This document shows positions 62,654-64,000 of a stretch of DNA of 64,000 nt, in pieces. A program made the position numbers and the translations under genes. Each line of letters starts with the position of its first letter. Positions within the stretch are counted from its first letter, which is position 1. The DNA comes from Chitinophagales bacterium (lineage in GTDB: Bacteria > Bacteroidota > Bacteroidia > Chitinophagales > Saprospiraceae): positions 1 to 64,000 of the forward strand of contig JAAFJY010000040.1 in NCBI GenBank assembly GCA_013299105.1, written 5' to 3'. The notes under the pieces were generated by a model. The model worked only from the letters and a program-made list of their open reading frames with translations, was not told the DNA's origin and did no database searches.

Positions 62654-64000
62654 ATGGCCCAACAAACGCGCAACATCACTTACGGGGCGCACATCCAGTC
62701 GTTTCGCTACGACCAGTTGATGCGCCTGAACAGTTTTCGGAGCTTCAAGCCCGATGCTAATGGCCTGAGCCTCTGGAACCTGGCCAGTACCGCCAGCGCA
62801 GGGGTAGCGGGCACCGCCCCCCTGCAAACCGACAGCAAAGAAGAGTCGATCACCTACGACCGCAACGGCAACCTCTCGAACTACCAACGCTGGGGCACGG
62901 GCAGCGCCACGCTGATGGACAACATGGGCTACGTGTTGTACCCCAACTCCAACCGCCTGGAATACGTGGTGGACGGCGTAGCCGCAGGTACTTTTGGCAG
63001 CGATTTCGATGGCCAATCGCCAGCCAACTACGCCTACGACGGCGCAGGCAAACTGATCAAAGATGCCCAAAGTGGGATCAGTACGGGCGATATTCTTTGG
63101 ACGCCCTACGGTAAAGTGCGGCAAGTCAATGTTTTCGGAGGAAATTCCGTGACCAGATACGACTACGATGCCCAACAAAACCGGGTGTTCAAAAGCATCC
63201 AAAACTTTGCAGGCACCAACAATACCTATTATGTACGCGACATCCAAGGCAACGTAATGGCTACCTACACCCAAAACGGCGCTACCTTCACCTGGGCCGA
63301 GCAGCACCTGTACGGCTCGAGCCGCCTGGGTATGTTGCGCCCGGAGGTGAGCTGGAGCACGGCCCCGCCCGCTATTCCGCATTTTGCCAGTACCCGCCTG
63401 CTGCGCTATGGCACCAAGCGCTACGAAGTAAACGACCACCTGGGCAACGTCCGCGCCAGTATCTCGGACCGCCGCCAGTTCAGCAGCACGATTTTTGATC
63501 CCGTGATCAGCGATGCGACGGATTATTTCCCCTTTGGTGCGCCGAATCGTACAGTGAGCAGCAGTGCAGGCTACCGCTACGGCTTCAATGGTAAGGAGTT
63601 GGATAAGAGCAATGAGTTTGGCACGGCCAACGTTTATGACTATGGCTTTAGGATCTACAATCCGAGCATTGGGCGTTTTTTGAGTGTGGATCCTTTGACC
63701 TCAAAATACCCCAGTTGGACACCATATGCTTTTGCAATGAATCGGCCTATTGATGGTGTTGATTTAGACGGATTGGAATATATTTCAATAAATAATGTAG
63801 CTTTTCAAAAGAAGGGAAATGATTGGTTGTCCAGATGGTGGAATCGAGAATATAACCAAGTAGTGGAAAAAAATCTCAGTTTAATTCGTAACCGACCGAT
63901 AGTTACAATTGCTAGTGATAAATATTACGATGTTGGAGATCATCTTTATTTATATCGTGGTAAACTAAGTAGGACAGGTCAACGTTATGAACAAGTGACA
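62654..64000 (+). CDS. RHS repeat protein fragment with second C-terminal tip (runs off window)
   Basis: 449 codons open to the window end, not terminated. Homology to RHS starts about 62634 (frame open from about 62604, GTNIRYMAQQTRNITYGAHI) directly after AT-rich DNA, so the 5' end is truncated. RHS YD-type repeats are visible (NYAYDGAGKLIKD, TRYDYDAQQNRVFKS, TYYVRDIQGNVMATY). The core domain follows, equal to the upstream tip, then an AT-rich tip from about 63705 (GLEYISINNVAFQKKGNDW) unlike the first. It probably carries another toxin. The ATG 62654 is the first in-frame Met, but the true start may be lost. Confidence 0.75.
   Translation, partial: MAQQTRNITYGAHIQSFRYDQLMRLNSFRSFKPDANGLSLWNLASTASAGVAGTAPLQTDSKEESITYDRNGNLSNYQRWGTGSATLMDNMGYVLYPNSNRLEYVVDGVAAGTFGSDFDGQSPANYAYDGAGKLIKDAQSGISTGDILWTPYGKVRQVNVFGGNSVTRYDYDAQQNRVFKSIQNFAGTNNTYYVRDIQGNVMATYTQNGATFTWAEQHLYGSSRLGMLRPEVSWSTAPPAIPHFASTRLLRYGTKRYEVNDHLGNVRASISDRRQFSSTIFDPVISDATDYFPFGAPNRTVSSSAGYRYGFNGKELDKSNEFGTANVYDYGFRIYNPSIGRFLSVDPLTSKYPSWTPYAFAMNRPIDGVDLDGLEYISINNVAFQKKGNDWLSRWWNREYNQVVEKNLSLIRNRPIVTIASDKYYDVGDHLYLYRGKLSRTGQRYEQVT
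63435..63700 (+). repeat. RHS-core direct repeat, copy 2
   Basis: Partner of 60649-60914 at constant offset 2786, with no indels. Sequence diverges immediately after GTGTGGATC..TTGAC in both copies, where the variable tips start. Confidence 0.9.

Noticed and set aside
62612-63439. 275-codon minus-strand ORF
   Set aside because: It is the antisense shadow of the RHS coding sequence, whose plus-strand YD-repeat translation is unmistakable.

Overview
The window reads as a chromosome segment of a Bacteroidota bacterium, probably a Saprospiraceae (Haliscomenobacter-like) member; the species is inferred, not proven. Supporting signs are a SusC/SusD pair, a type IX secretion (T9SS) plug protein, a giant gliding-motility-type C-terminal-domain protein, DUF5522, DUF1599 and BT_3928 family genes, many Sec/lipoprotein signals, and promoters of the TTTG/TAnnTTTG type. 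Genes almost never show a Shine-Dalgarno sequence.

Layout. 1-5.1 kb is a wrecked accessory patch. It holds the end of an ISAs1-family element cut by the window edge, a complete ISKra4-family element (2337-4166), and a second ISAs1 end. Two unrelated genes (an ELWxxDGT-repeat protein and a GHKL ATPase) are both truncated by the same ISAs1 terminus and so share an artificial C-terminus. 5.1-25.4 kb is mostly housekeeping: an acyltransferase-like membrane protein, RibBA with a degenerate GTP cyclohydrolase half, a glycosyltransferase, cupin, M1 peptidase, DUF5522, an SRP RNA missed by ORF calling, a frameshifted HExxH/T9SS protein, a LacI regulator, the T9SS plug protein, a MobA-like transferase, PdxH, a BTAD regulator, an M20 amidohydrolase and GH20 hexosaminidase. 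YidC follows at 25.9-27.8 kb. 28.1-40.5 kb is a minus-strand nutrient-uptake cluster: SusC, SusD, then two paralogous ~1100-residue VCBS/ASPIC-UnbV lipoproteins separated by a small lipoprotein. 41-52.7 kb carries an aspartyl protease-PDZ protein, rplU-rpmA (L27 carries an unusual helix-hairpin-helix extension), rluF, a PhoD-like phosphatase broken by one amber codon, a Gfo/Idh/MocA oxidoreductase, an M20 peptidase, acpH, an Asp-rich DUF2490 protein and the BT_3928/DUF1599 pair. 53.5-59.2 kb is one 1872-residue surface protein made mainly of about 14 tandem ~70-residue modules. 59.9-64 kb is an AT/GC mosaic of RHS-core toxin tips and probable immunity genes that runs off the window.

The most notable points are: (i) the RHS tip array, in which a SleB-like muramidase/amidase toxin candidate is paired with a lipoprotein partner; (ii) L27 fused to an HhH domain; (iii) heptamer arrays (TTAATGG-like) that begin exactly at the stop codons of three unrelated genes and place stops in all frames; (iv) RibBA lacking the zinc cysteines of GTP cyclohydrolase II; (v) the nested IS scar at the left edge; and (vi) several families of short dispersed intergenic repeats, including a MITE-like element with TTTGCACAA termini.
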